Origin: Acinetobacter terrestris
Lineage (GTDB): Bacteria > Pseudomonadota > Gammaproteobacteria > Pseudomonadales > Moraxellaceae
Direction of reading: 5' to 3'
Assembly (NCBI RefSeq): GCF_004331155.1
Contig: NZ_SJNZ01000007.1
Span: 62,001-126,000 of the forward strand
Length of the DNA stretch: 64,000 nucleotides
In this document: positions 26,978-36,259 of the stretch, in pieces
Position numbering within the stretch: position 1 is the stretch's first letter
How the letters are laid out: the number at the start of each line of letters is the position of its first letter
Notes under the pieces: generated by a model
What the model was told of the DNA's origin: nothing
The model's database searches: none
What the model saw: the letters and a program-made list of their open reading frames with translations, nothing else
Translations under genes and position numbers: made by a program

Positions 26978-28773
26978 TTACTGAAGACAGGCTTGATCCC
27001 GTTGGATTTTTGCTTGGTAGAGTTGCTGATCCGCTGTTTTCATCAAGCAATCGACACTTCTATAGCTATGTGCAGGATCCATCACGGCAGCCCCGACACT
27101 AATGGTAATATAGGGTTTTCCATCGTCCCGGTTGGCATGCTCGAGTTCTAGACCACGGATCACTCGACGCAATTTTTCTGCAAATTCTTGAGCCTGTTCC
27201 ATACTCAAATCCGATAACAAAATTGCAAATTCTTCCCCACCATAGCGTGCTAAAAAACCCGATGCTGGCAAAATTGAATCTATGGTCTTGACCAAAGTCT
27301 TTAAAATATCATCACCTTTAAGATGACCATAATAATCATTATATTTTTTAAAATAATCGACATCAATCATATAGAACACCAGCGATGATTCCGCTTCGAT
27401 CGCTTGCTTAAAGCGCTGTTGTATCTCTATATTTAGTGCATAACGGTTATATGCACCTGTTAAAGCATCGATTCGAACTTGCAGTGCCAATTGCTCATTG
27501 AGCTGCATTACGGCCTGGGTCCGTTCTTGTACTTTCTGATCCAGCATCGTGTTCCACTGCAATAATTTCTTATTCAGCAATTCAGTTTTATAACTCTGCA
27601 CAGCATAATCACGGCTGAGCTGTAAGGTGATCACCATAAAATAAACACACGAACTATAAAAGGCGATTTCTACTGAATCAATCAGCTTAAGCCCCAATAA
27701 ATAGTCATGTATAAATGTAAGACACACTAAAACAATGGCAAAAGCGTTGGCTTTTGAATAGGGAATTTGATCACGATAAATCCGGTAAACCCCATATAAA
27801 AGATTGGCAAAAATCAGAAATGAAATGGCAAAACTTTGAAAAAAGAAGTGTTGAAAGACCAAAGGCTGTTGGGTCAAAGTCACCACAACATTGACAATGA
27901 TCACTGCACAAGTAATCAGTAATAAAAAGCTGTGAATGAGCTGATGAGGCAGTAAGTAGACATAAAGTAGAAAGAACAGACAGACCAATTCAGTCAGTAG
28001 ATATTCAAGTCGCGTTCCCCAAAGCCAAGGAATATTGGTGAATAAGGTATAAATAAAGGGAACAGCAAAGAAACTACGCAGACTTAAACATAAAATAAAA
28101 ATTCCCAAAAACAGCCAAACATGACTAGGCTGCTTCTGCGCAATACGATACAGCGCAAACAACACCATAAAACAGCCAATCATCAGCAATACACCACTTA
28201 CAATACTGAGTGGAATCACTTGGCCATAAAATTTGTGCAAAATCGGTTTATTAAAACCGATATAAATACTGTTTTCCAGACCACCGCGAATATGCTGAAA
28301 AATTGAGGCCTGAATGGTAATGACTACGTCGGTTTTATTCGGGAAAAATGATACCAATTTAGGCGCCATTTCAGTTTGATGCTGCCTCTCTGCACCAACT
28401 TGCCCAATCTTGGTCAGTAAGCCATCATCCACAAATAACTGATAGGCACCATACTGGTAGGGAATATATAAGTAGATTTGTTGCCCTACCGCAGATTCAG
28501 GTAAATGAAAACGCTGTTGAAACGTTGCTACGCCATCTTTATGCCCTTAAATACTGATAAATGATGCGGGTAATTGAACGTTTTTACTAATTTTGGATGG
28601 AGAACCATCCTGATTTTCAGAGCCAGATATAATTGATTAGGATAATAATTCCATACGCCATCAAGTCGTGCATTATGATCTTGGTCAAAATTTAATGGAA
28701 TAGAGGCATCGACCTAGCTACTCAGCAATAACAACCATAGAGAGAAAATAGCACGAAGAAAAATGCGGAGCAT
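26978..28773 (-). pseudogene. Diguanylate cyclase with 7TMR-DISM-like sensor region, disrupted at the 5' end
   Basis: The C-terminal GGDEF domain is intact, with active-site GGEEF, a preceding DYFKKYNDYYGHLKGDD segment and about seven membrane spans ahead of it. Upstream, the sensor region is broken three times: a TAG at 28714-28716 right after the signal peptide, a one-base frameshift near 28620-28630 (frame changes between NQLYL and GSENQDG) and a TAA at 28547-28549 in FISI-stop-GHKDG. An open frame of 484 codons remains from a GTG at 28432; whether it is translated is unknown. Originally it would have made c-di-GMP. Confidence 0.85.
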
Positions 28774-28904
28774 GAGAAGAAGATGGATAAAAATTAAGTG
28801 GATGAGTATAACATTTAACCTTAAAACCACAGGCTTATTTAATCGGCTTAAAATTTAATCCTTGAGTCGAAAAATCATGTAATCGAATTTAAGGATTTAC
28901 TTTA

Positions 28905-29743
28905 GGGTCTGTTGACATTTTATAATGGTAGCCAAATAAAGATACAAGCTAAGGCAACAGAATTTTCATAGCTTCGCTTTAGCTTGTCATAGCGTGTGGC
29001 AATTCCTCTAAATTGCTTTAATCTAGCAAAGGCATTCTCAATTAAATGCCTGATTTTATATAAATACCAATCCATATGATCATTATTTGAAAGCGTATTG
29101 GATTTCTTGGGAATATTGGCTTGAGTACCCATTTTTTCTATCTGTTCTCTCAAGGATTCAGAGTCATAACCCTTATCGGCACAGAGAATTTCTGTCTCGT
29201 TCAGATCTATGCTGTTAACTAATTTCGGTGCCACTTTTACATCATGGGTCGTACCATCCTCTATCAGAAACTGAACAGGGTTCCCATGAGAATCAACTGC
29301 CAAATGAATTTTAGAACTGTTTCCACCAATGCTTTTTGAAATTGCCTGATCCTTGATTCCTGTAGCATGCTGATGAGCCCTCACATGGCTGGCATCAATA
29401 AACACCCACTCCAGATCAGCATCAGATGAAATTAACTTAAATATTTTTAATAACTTATTATCTTTGGACCATCGGGAAAATTTCTTGAATATAGAATTTG
29501 GTTTTCCAAAGGCTGAGGGTAAATCCCGCCATGGGCAGCCTGTACGAATTCTATAAAGAATAGCTTCAATAAAATTTCGAAGATTTTGTTTGAGATAAAT
29601 ACGAAAATTACGGAAAATAGTTTCTAACTTAGACCAGTGTTGATCGGTCAACATTGTACGAGGCATAGCGAGGAGTAGATTTGGTTTGGCGATTAAACTC
29701 TACTTGCTCGCTATTTTTTTGCACAGTAAATGTCAACAGACCC
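28905..29743 (-). mobile_element. IS5-family insertion sequence, complete, 839 bp
   Basis: Bounded by perfect 16-bp inverted repeats GGGTCTGTTGACATTT (28905-28920) and its complement (29728-29743), flanked on both sides by TA (28903-28904, 29744-29745), the short target duplication usual for the IS427 subgroup. It carries one transposase gene reading on the minus strand. It lies in the 1.1-kb gap upstream of the broken cyclase and does not itself interrupt a recognisable gene. Confidence 0.9.
28920..29666 (-). CDS. IS5-family transposase
   Basis: A 248-residue DDE transposase in a single uninterrupted frame; many IS427-type elements instead need a frameshift. Acidic residues are in VFIDASHVRAH, ILCADKGYDSE and HLIENAFARLKQFRGIATRY. 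The N-terminal part (LTDQHWSKLE, RTGCPWRDLPSAFG) is the DUF4096-like DNA-binding region. The stop codon touches the end of the left repeat. The element appears capable of transposition. Confidence 0.92.
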   Translation of the reverse strand: MPRTMLTDQHWSKLETIFRNFRIYLKQNLRNFIEAILYRIRTGCPWRDLPSAFGKPNSIFKKFSRWSKDNKLLKIFKLISSDADLEWVFIDASHVRAHQHATGIKDQAISKSIGGNSSKIHLAVDSHGNPVQFLIEDGTTHDVKVAPKLVNSIDLNETEILCADKGYDSESLREQIEKMGTQANIPKKSNTLSNNDHMDWYLYKIRHLIENAFARLKQFRGIATRYDKLKRSYENSVALACIFIWLPL

Positions 29744-29902
29744 TAAGTTAATAAAAATTTATTTATAAAAAAGTGAAAGAGCTACATTTCTTGGAAGAAA
29801 ATGCCTACTTTATATACGGGATTCATATTAAAGTAATCTCTAGAATTTAAATACCATCATACTTGCATAATTTTATTATTGACTTAGCCAAGAGTAATCG
29901 AA

Positions 29903-30214
29903 ATGGACTATTGGAATAGCATTTTATTAATATCAATAATTGCAATCGTTGGCCTTAGTGTTATTACATTAATTGTGGGCTGTAAAATCTGGAAAAATCT
30001 TGTTATTACGCTCATCATTTCAACGCTTATCACCTTTCTCGTTTTATGCGCGATCAGCTTTTTGTGGAGACAAGGTGTTTATGTACCCTGGAGCAACAAT
30101 AATCTTTGGAATGAAATACTTACTTTTGAAATGGGGCTGATGAGTTTTGTCATTGGTGGTGTGAGCACTTTTATCATTATGTTAGGCATTCTGATTTCCA
30201 AGAATAATAGATAA
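29903..30214 (+). CDS. Small multi-span membrane protein, unknown function
   Basis: A 103-residue protein with three hydrophobic segments (about 6-27, 31-53 and 75-98) separated by short polar loops, the second loop holding WRQGVYVPWSNNN. I do not recognise the family. It stands alone between the insertion sequence and the SDR cluster, with no strong ribosome-binding site, so expression is uncertain. Confidence 0.55.
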   Translation: MDYWNSILLISIIAIVGLSVITLIVGCKIWKNLVITLIISTLITFLVLCAISFLWRQGVYVPWSNNNLWNEILTFEMGLMSFVIGGVSTFIIMLGILISKNNR

Positions 30215-30345
30215 TTTTATTAATATTGGGATTATAAAGCTGCTCTTTTAAACGTTTTGCAGATCCGCTCAATATAAATCCGTATTTTGTACCTCTATTA
30301 TTTTTATCAATATAATTAATTAAAAATGAGTTTATTAAAACTTAA

Positions 30346-30371
30346 AAAATAAAAGGCTCATTACTGAGCCT
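30346..30371 (-). terminator. Rho-independent terminator of the SDR cluster
   Basis: AGGCTCA (30354-30360) and TGAGCCT (30365-30371) pair over a TTAC/GTAA loop; on the minus strand the stem is followed by TTTTATTTTTT. It lies about 40 bp after the last gene. Confidence 0.85.
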
Positions 30372-30410
30372 GTTTTTATTTAAGCATTTAAGCACTTGAG
30401 TATTTAAGTC

Positions 30411-31154
30411 TTAGCCCAACTTATTGACCCATTTTAAAGGCAATACTTTCATCGCCAATCCTAATGGCAGCCATGGCCATTGCGGTACATATGCTTTTAC
30501 TGGCTCTTTCTCGATTGCTTGAGCAAGCAAATGTGAGCCTGTTTTTTCATCCACTTCAAAAGGCAGTTTTTTAGCGCCTTCATTAATTTCAGTCCGGATA
30601 TAACCGGGGAAAATTGTGCTTACTTTAATAGGCGTATCAATCAGTTCGGCACGAATACCTTCTGCCAGATGTGCAACTGCTGCTTTACTTGCACCATATG
30701 CGGTTAAATGCTTTGGCATACCGCGCATTGCACTCATCGATGAAATCATCACCAAATGACCTGAATTTTGCGCACGGAAAATTTCAACCGCTGCTTCACA
30801 TTGCGCCAAAGCAGAAATAAAGTTGGTTTCTACCGTGGCACGGTTAACTTCGAAATTGCCTTTACCAATACGACGGCCTTCTCCCACTCCAGCATTTACA
30901 ATCACGCGATCAATCGTGCCAAAGTCTTGTTTAAACGCTTTAAATACTTCAAAGACTTGATCGTAATGGGTTACGTCCAAAGTTTTTGTAATCACTTTAA
31001 TACCGTATTTGCTTTCAAGTTCTTGCTTTAAAGTTTCAAGACGTTCCAGACGACGTGCGCAAATCGCAAGGTTATAGCCCTTTTGTGCAAATTCACGTGC
31101 CATTCCCGCACCAATACCCGAGCTGGCACCGGTAATTAAAATCGTTTTTGTCAT
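30411..31154 (-). CDS. Short-chain dehydrogenase/reductase
   Basis: A 247-residue classical SDR: TGASSGIG at 8-15, a VNAGVG strand, catalytic serines in MISSMSAMRG and Y-G-A-S-K. The C-terminus (WPWLPLGLAMKVLPLKW) is hydrophobic and may touch the membrane. Last gene of a four-gene minus-strand cluster with a histidine phosphatase, an APT kinase and an acyl-CoA dehydrogenase. In the levulinate (lva) type of pathway an SDR reduces the 4-keto acyl-CoA; that role is inferred. Confidence 0.87.
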   Translation of the reverse strand: MTKTILITGASSGIGAGMAREFAQKGYNLAICARRLERLETLKQELESKYGIKVITKTLDVTHYDQVFEVFKAFKQDFGTIDRVIVNAGVGEGRRIGKGNFEVNRATVETNFISALAQCEAAVEIFRAQNSGHLVMISSMSAMRGMPKHLTAYGASKAAVAHLAEGIRAELIDTPIKVSTIFPGYIRTEINEGAKKLPFEVDEKTGSHLLAQAIEKEPVKAYVPQWPWLPLGLAMKVLPLKWVNKLG

Positions 31155-31196
31155 GATTTATTCCTTTCCTATTTTTCTAAAAATTAAATCTATAAA

Positions 31197-31895
31197 TTAA
31201 ATCCATGTCAGTAATTGAGGATCTTCAGCTTTAATAAAATGATGTTCATTTAAACTGAGTAATTGCGGCTCATTTCCCACCAAACGTAATGTGGTCATAC
31301 TGGTATTGGTAATCGCCCAGTTCAGTGCAAAAGTACGGTTCGCATTCAGCTCGAGTAATTTTCCTGCAGCAACTGAAATTACACCACCCGATGTAAATAC
31401 TACGGCATAACGCGGTTTGGTTTTTGCCAATTCATCACTTAAATTTTGCAATGCGCTTTCTACACGGCTTTTAAAATTTGGCCAAGATTCGTCATATTCA
31501 TGGTGATAGTCACCCCCCGTCCAGCGTTCAATGGCACCTTCAAAAATTTTGGCTAAATAGGCACGTGGATTGGCTTCATTTTCAACATCCTGTTTTAATA
31601 AATGCGGTTCATTAAAACGCGGTTCATATTGAGCAAAAACCTGTTGATGGTTGAACTCATTCCAGGCATTGTCCGTCATGATGGGGGTATCAGGAAAACA
31701 TTCCGCCAAGGCCAAGTTGGCCGTTTGTTGATGACGCTGCATCGAACCGGCAACGACATAAGGTTCTTCTTTCAGAATTTGATTGAAATACTGACCCAAT
31801 AATTTTGCCTGTAATTCGCCATTCGGTGAAAGTTTGTCATAACTTTCCGCACCAAACGAAGCCTGTCCGTGACGAATCAGATAAATTGTGGTCAT
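31197..31895 (-). CDS. Histidine phosphatase (phosphoglycerate-mutase-like) family protein
   Basis: A 232-residue branch-1 histidine phosphatase: R8-H9-G10 in YLIRHGQAS, an arginine in GSMQRHQQTA, a glutamate in WNEFNHQQ and a second histidine-type region replaced by FTSGGVISVAAG. The usual second His (HGG) reads TSGG, so activity may differ. The start overlaps the stop of the kinase gene by four bases, so the two are coupled. Confidence 0.83.
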   Translation of the reverse strand: MTTIYLIRHGQASFGAESYDKLSPNGELQAKLLGQYFNQILKEEPYVVAGSMQRHQQTANLALAECFPDTPIMTDNAWNEFNHQQVFAQYEPRFNEPHLLKQDVENEANPRAYLAKIFEGAIERWTGGDYHHEYDESWPNFKSRVESALQNLSDELAKTKPRYAVVFTSGGVISVAAGKLLELNANRTFALNWAITNTSMTTLRLVGNEPQLLSLNEHHFIKAEDPQLLTWI

Positions 31896-33019
31896 TTTAC
31901 TTTTCCTAAAATTTCCTGAAGTTTCGCTTTATATTTTTGTGCAATGTCATTGGCTTCGAACTTTTGTTTACCAATCAGTTTTAATGCACGAAGATGCAAG
32001 GCATGAATCACGATCCAGAAATCCTTAAATGCAGGATTATTGGTTTGTTTATGGTGATAACGGTAATAGATTTGCTGGGCAATCACGGCTAAACGGAAAA
32101 TGCCGAACACTTCATAAAAAGCCCAATTTTCAGTTTGAAGACCCATTTTTTCTAAATAGTAATCGACCACTTGTTTACGGCTAAACATGCCTTTTAAATG
32201 GGTCGGCTGACGACGTGTCGCTTTAAAAATTTGATGATCTGTCTCTTCAACCCAGTATGCCAAAGCTGAACCCAAATCCATCAATGGATCGCCCAAAGTC
32301 GCCATTTCCCAGTCCAGTACGCCAATCACTTCAGTTGGATTGTGCGGATCTAAAATCACATTATCAAAACGCCAGTCGTTATGAATGATGCAGGTATTGC
32401 TATCCTCAGGAATATTTTCCAATAACCATTTACGTACAAACCTGAATGAAGGCACATTGATGGTATGCGCTTTTTCATAACGGGTATCCCAGCCTTCGAC
32501 CTGACGACGACAATAGCCGTCGCCCTTGCCGAGTTTTTCAAGTTCCGTTCCCTGATATGGCACTTGATGCAATTCGATCAACTTATCAATGACATTGACA
32601 CACAGCTTATTGACTTCGGCTTCACCAAACTGCAATTCAGGCGGTAATTTCGCCCGTGGGATAATGCCTTTGATGCGTTTCATCACATAAAAGTCACAGC
32701 CAATCACTGATTCATCCTGACACAGCGCAACCATTTCCGGCAGTACCGGATAGAAAGGTGCAAGATGATGCTGCACATGATATTCACGTGCCATGTCATG
32801 CGCAGATTTGGCTTTGGTACCTTTGGGTGGACGTCGCAAAATTAAATCGGCATTGTCATATTTCAAACGATACGTCCAGTTAGATGCACCCCCTGAATAT
32901 TGAGTGACAGCGACCTGACCGTGTAGATCAATACCTTGTTGCTTAAGCCAATTTTCTACAGCGACCACATCCAGTTCTTCACCTTCACGGACCTTTCCAC
33001 CAATATCAATAACTGACAT
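31892..33019 (-). CDS. APT-family (ACAD10/11- or LvaA-like) acyl phosphotransferase
   Basis: A 375-residue kinase-like protein: an N-lobe with VTQYSGGASNWTYRL, the catalytic loop IHNDWRFDNVI and the magnesium motif GVLDWEMATLGDP. Relatives fused or adjacent to acyl-CoA dehydrogenases phosphorylate 4-hydroxyacyl-CoA, as in human ACAD10/11 and LvaA of Pseudomonas putida. The neighbouring acyl-CoA dehydrogenase and SDR fit that chemistry. The substrate chain length cannot be read from sequence. Confidence 0.87.
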   Translation of the reverse strand: MSVIDIGGKVREGEELDVVAVENWLKQQGIDLHGQVAVTQYSGGASNWTYRLKYDNADLILRRPPKGTKAKSAHDMAREYHVQHHLAPFYPVLPEMVALCQDESVIGCDFYVMKRIKGIIPRAKLPPELQFGEAEVNKLCVNVIDKLIELHQVPYQGTELEKLGKGDGYCRRQVEGWDTRYEKAHTINVPSFRFVRKWLLENIPEDSNTCIIHNDWRFDNVILDPHNPTEVIGVLDWEMATLGDPLMDLGSALAYWVEETDHQIFKATRRQPTHLKGMFSRKQVVDYYLEKMGLQTENWAFYEVFGIFRLAVIAQQIYYRYHHKQTNNPAFKDFWIVIHALHLRALKLIGKQKFEANDIAQKYKAKLQEILGKVK

Positions 33020-33150
33020 GATTATTTCCCTAAATCTTCAATTTCAAAAGACTTCTTACTCTCCTTATTTACACATTTTTCATTTTCTATTGATAGGAAA
33101 ATTTGCAGAAAGTTGTAAGAAGTCTCATCTACACCTTGTATTTTTAAATC

Positions 33151-34389
33151 TTATTTACGACGTGAACCGTAACCACGTTTTGCCAGTTCAAGTTTGGCAA
33201 TCATGCCTTTATGCACTTCATCTGGACCATCGGCCAAACGTAGGCTACGCGCTTGGGCAAAGAAACCCGTCAGTGGTGTATCACGAGAAACACCTGCACC
33301 GCCGTGAATCTGGATAGCCATATCGACAACTTTTTCCAGCACACTCGGCGCAACCACTTTAATCGCAGAGATTTCGGTCAAAGCCGCCATATTGCCTAAA
33401 GTATCCATTTTATAGGCAGCATACAAAGTTAAAAGTCGTGCTTGATCTATGGCGACCCGCGCTTCGGCAACACGTTCCAGGTTACCGCCCAATTTTAAAA
33501 TTTCTTTACCAAAAGCAGTTCGGCTCATGCCACGGTCAATCATCAACTCTAATGATTTTTCTGCCGCGCCAATACAACGCATGCAATGATGAATCCGACC
33601 GGGTCCCAAACGACCTTGGGCAATTTCAAAACCTTGCCCTGCACCACCAATAAAGTTGGCTATAGATACTCGCACATTATTGAAGCTGATTTCGCCGTGA
33701 CCATGTGGTGCATCGTAGTCACCAAACACCGGCAACATCCGTTCAATTTTTACGCCTACCGTATCAATAGGCACCAAAACCATGGAATGTTGATGGTGAC
33801 GGTCTTTATTTTCATCGGGGGTGTGGGCCATAAAAATAATGATTTTTGCATTAGGATCGCCTAAACCGGATGACCACCATTTACGGCCATTCAAGACAAT
33901 TTCATCACCTTCAATGACTGCTGTCGCCTGCATATTGGTTGCATCACTAGAAGCCACATCTGGTTCAGTCATACAAAATACAGAACGGATTTTGCCTTCG
34001 AGTAAAGGACTTAACCACTGTTGTTTTTGCGCATCAGAACCATAACGCCATAATACTTCCATGTTGCCGCTGTCAGGTGCATTACAGTTAAATACAGTGG
34101 GTGCAATTAAACTGCGCCCTGTCAGTTCGGCAATATGTGCATATTCCTGTACAGATAAGCCTTGTCCTAATACAGGATCTGGCAGGAACATGTTCCAAAG
34201 CCCTGCTGCTTTGGCTTTACCTTTAAGCACTTCAATTTGTGCTGGCCATTGCCATGTTGTCCAGTCACCCCCTTGATTCAGCGCATGAACATCATTCCAA
34301 AACTGTGTTTCAACCGGTTCAATTTCATTTTTTATAAAAGTTTTGGTTCGTTCTATAAAATCTTGTGCACGTGCTGATAACTCAAACAT
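33151..34389 (-). CDS. Acyl-CoA dehydrogenase family protein
   Basis: A 412-residue FAD enzyme: FCMTEPDVASSDATN and WWSSGLGDP around the flavin, QGRLGPGRIHHCMRCIG, and the C-terminal IQIHGGAGVSRDTPLTGFFAQARSLRLADGPDEVHKG. This is the ACAD10/11-like branch that pairs with APT kinases and may eliminate phosphate from a 4-phosphoacyl-CoA. First gene of the cluster, divergent from a LysR gene that probably controls it. Confidence 0.9.
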   Translation of the reverse strand: MFELSARAQDFIERTKTFIKNEIEPVETQFWNDVHALNQGGDWTTWQWPAQIEVLKGKAKAAGLWNMFLPDPVLGQGLSVQEYAHIAELTGRSLIAPTVFNCNAPDSGNMEVLWRYGSDAQKQQWLSPLLEGKIRSVFCMTEPDVASSDATNMQATAVIEGDEIVLNGRKWWSSGLGDPNAKIIIFMAHTPDENKDRHHQHSMVLVPIDTVGVKIERMLPVFGDYDAPHGHGEISFNNVRVSIANFIGGAGQGFEIAQGRLGPGRIHHCMRCIGAAEKSLELMIDRGMSRTAFGKEILKLGGNLERVAEARVAIDQARLLTLYAAYKMDTLGNMAALTEISAIKVVAPSVLEKVVDMAIQIHGGAGVSRDTPLTGFFAQARSLRLADGPDEVHKGMIAKLELAKRGYGSRRK

Positions 34390-34483
34390 GGCAACTTCCC
34401 TCTCAATATTGTCATTACTGCTCTTTACAACACCTTAGCTTGAAAACTACTATGAACAAAATGATTTAATTCAATACAACACT

Positions 34484-35413
34484 ATGAACAGTATTCATAA
34501 TAAAAGTCCGATAGGTAGTAGCGTCGATCTGGCAATTTTCCACCGTATCGATATTAATTTATATCCACTTTGTATTGCGATTTATGAGCAAAGAAGTATT
34601 TCAAAAGCTGCACAAATTTTATGCATTAGCCAATCCGCGGCCAGTCATGCCTTACAACGTTTAAGACAACACTTGCAGGATGATTTGTTTGTGCGAGCAG
34701 GCAGCAAAATGCTTCCTACACCTTTCGCTGAACAGATTTATCCTGTAATTAAAAATGCCTTGATTGCAATTCAAGCTATTTCAATCCAAAAACAAAATTT
34801 TGACCCAAGCATGGTCCAGAGCTTAAAAATTGCAGTGCATGATGAAATTGAGCCGATTATCTTTCCCAAACTGGTAGAGCATTTTCATCAACTTAATTTA
34901 GCGATTCAATTTTCCAGTATTAAGCTAGACCGTAAAAATATCGTTAGTGATCTTGCCACTCAGCAAATTGATTTTGTGATTGATTTAGAACAAAATTTTG
35001 GGGAAAAAATTCAATTTGAAAAACTGGTGCAAGACCAGTTTGTCGTGTGTACTCAACAGCAAAGCATGACCGAAGATATTTATCTGGCCTCGCCGCATAT
35101 TGGGGTTTCATCACGACGTACTGGAGTTTTGGTTGAAGATATATATTTGAACAGAAAACAGTTTTCCCGCCAGATTTTTCTACGTTGTCAGCATTATTCA
35201 ACTGCCCTGCAGATTTTAACTCAGCAGCCTCAAGCCATTCTCACTATTCCTAAAAATATATTGGTTCATTTACAACTGGCACAGGATCTGAATATTTTTG
35301 ATGTTCCTGTAGAACTGCCGAATATTGATTTGGGGATGTATTGGCATAAAGATTTGCAATTAAATTCACGTCATAGTTTTTTGCGAAGCGAAATTTCTAA
35401 AATTTTTGCTTAG
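34484..35413 (+). CDS. LysR-family regulator, likely of the divergent acyl-CoA cluster
   Basis: A 309-residue LysR protein with a winged helix-turn-helix (ISKAAQILCISQSAASHALQRL, about 46-67) and a periplasmic-binding-protein-like effector domain. The first 25 residues form an extension before the DNA-binding domain. It faces the acyl-CoA dehydrogenase gene over 94 bp; the 10-mer ACTATGAACA occurs at 34449-34458 and at its own start. Its TAG stop lies in the first of three GCTTAGGCTATT repeats. Confidence 0.87.
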   Translation: MNSIHNKSPIGSSVDLAIFHRIDINLYPLCIAIYEQRSISKAAQILCISQSAASHALQRLRQHLQDDLFVRAGSKMLPTPFAEQIYPVIKNALIAIQAISIQKQNFDPSMVQSLKIAVHDEIEPIIFPKLVEHFHQLNLAIQFSSIKLDRKNIVSDLATQQIDFVIDLEQNFGEKIQFEKLVQDQFVVCTQQQSMTEDIYLASPHIGVSSRRTGVLVEDIYLNRKQFSRQIFLRCQHYSTALQILTQQPQAILTIPKNILVHLQLAQDLNIFDVPVELPNIDLGMYWHKDLQLNSRHSFLRSEISKIFA

Positions 35414-35500
35414 GCTATTTTATTCAGGATGATTTATTTAGCTTAGGCTATTTGTTCAAGCATATACAGTTTTTAGGCTTATAAAAATGCTTAGGCTATT
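35408..35500 (+). repeat. Three copies of GCTTAGGCTATT
   Basis: Exact 12-mers start at 35408 (overlapping the LysR stop), 35441 and 35489. Each contains the interrupted palindrome TAGC-TTAG-GCTA or a close form. A fourth exact copy lies at 38601-38612 inside the unrecognised gene of the oxidase operon. The function is unknown. Confidence 0.6.
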
Positions 35501-35569
35501 CCTAAAACTACAAAATGAAACACTGACTGTTTAGCTTTTAAGCCGTGCAGAATCTGGCTTTCACCTACA

Positions 35570-36181
35570 ATGATGCATCTCCTAGCTGTGTTTCTATACG
35601 GCTCATTTTTAAGGATTTGGATCATAACTTTGTTGCATCTCTCTACGACCTGGCAAATTGTGCTGGGACTAATCGCCCTCTGTTTTTCCTATTATTTACT
35701 GCATAAAATCACTGTATATTTGAAGGATTTATTTCGTCCTTTTAAAAAAGGTAAAAAATACTGGTGCCGTGTGAGTGCAGTAAGCGACGGTGATACCCTC
35801 ACCTGCTACCGTTTCAATATAAGACGTTCTGAAACCAAGTTACGTTTTGCTTATGTAGATGCACCTGAATCTAGCCAAAGCTATGGCAAGGAATCTCAGC
35901 GCCTGGTTCAAGGCATGGTAAAAAACAAAATGGTTCGTGTGAAAATTACCGATATCGACCGTTATGGACGTTGTGTTGGTGTGGTCTATCGCTATCGCAA
36001 GAATATTAATGAAGAGATTGTTAAACGCGGTGCTGCATGGGTATATGAAGAATATATCAAGGATAAAAGCCATTTGCGCTATATGTTGGACTTGCAAAAT
36101 AAGGCCAAAAAACAGAAAAAAGGTTTATGGAAAAGTTCACGTCCGGTACGTCCCAGTGTTTATCGTAAACAGGGGAAATAA
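35570..36181 (+). CDS. Thermonuclease (staphylococcal nuclease-like) with N-terminal membrane anchor
   Basis: A 203-residue protein: two hydrophobic segments in residues 1-50, then an SNase fold (CRVSAVSDGDTLTC with the calcium-site Asp, LRFAYVDAPESSQSYGKESQRL with the second Asp and Glu, and the RYGRCVGVVY strand). The C-terminus is strongly basic. It is probably held in the inner membrane, with the nuclease domain on one face; the side cannot be decided. The start region is not marked by a clear ribosome-binding site. Confidence 0.8.
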   Translation: MMHLLAVFLYGSFLRIWIITLLHLSTTWQIVLGLIALCFSYYLLHKITVYLKDLFRPFKKGKKYWCRVSAVSDGDTLTCYRFNIRRSETKLRFAYVDAPESSQSYGKESQRLVQGMVKNKMVRVKITDIDRYGRCVGVVYRYRKNINEEIVKRGAAWVYEEYIKDKSHLRYMLDLQNKAKKQKKGLWKSSRPVRPSVYRKQGK

Positions 36182-36259
36182 TATTCTATAAAGCCAAATA
36201 TTGAGATGGGCGCATTTAAAAGTTAATTTTAAAATGCGCTTAAATATTAAAATAAATAT

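Noticed and set aside
26978..28432. Taking the 484-codon GGDEF frame as a complete gene
   Set aside because: Upstream sequence continues the same sensor domain through two stops and a frameshift, so the visible frame is the remainder of a longer gene.
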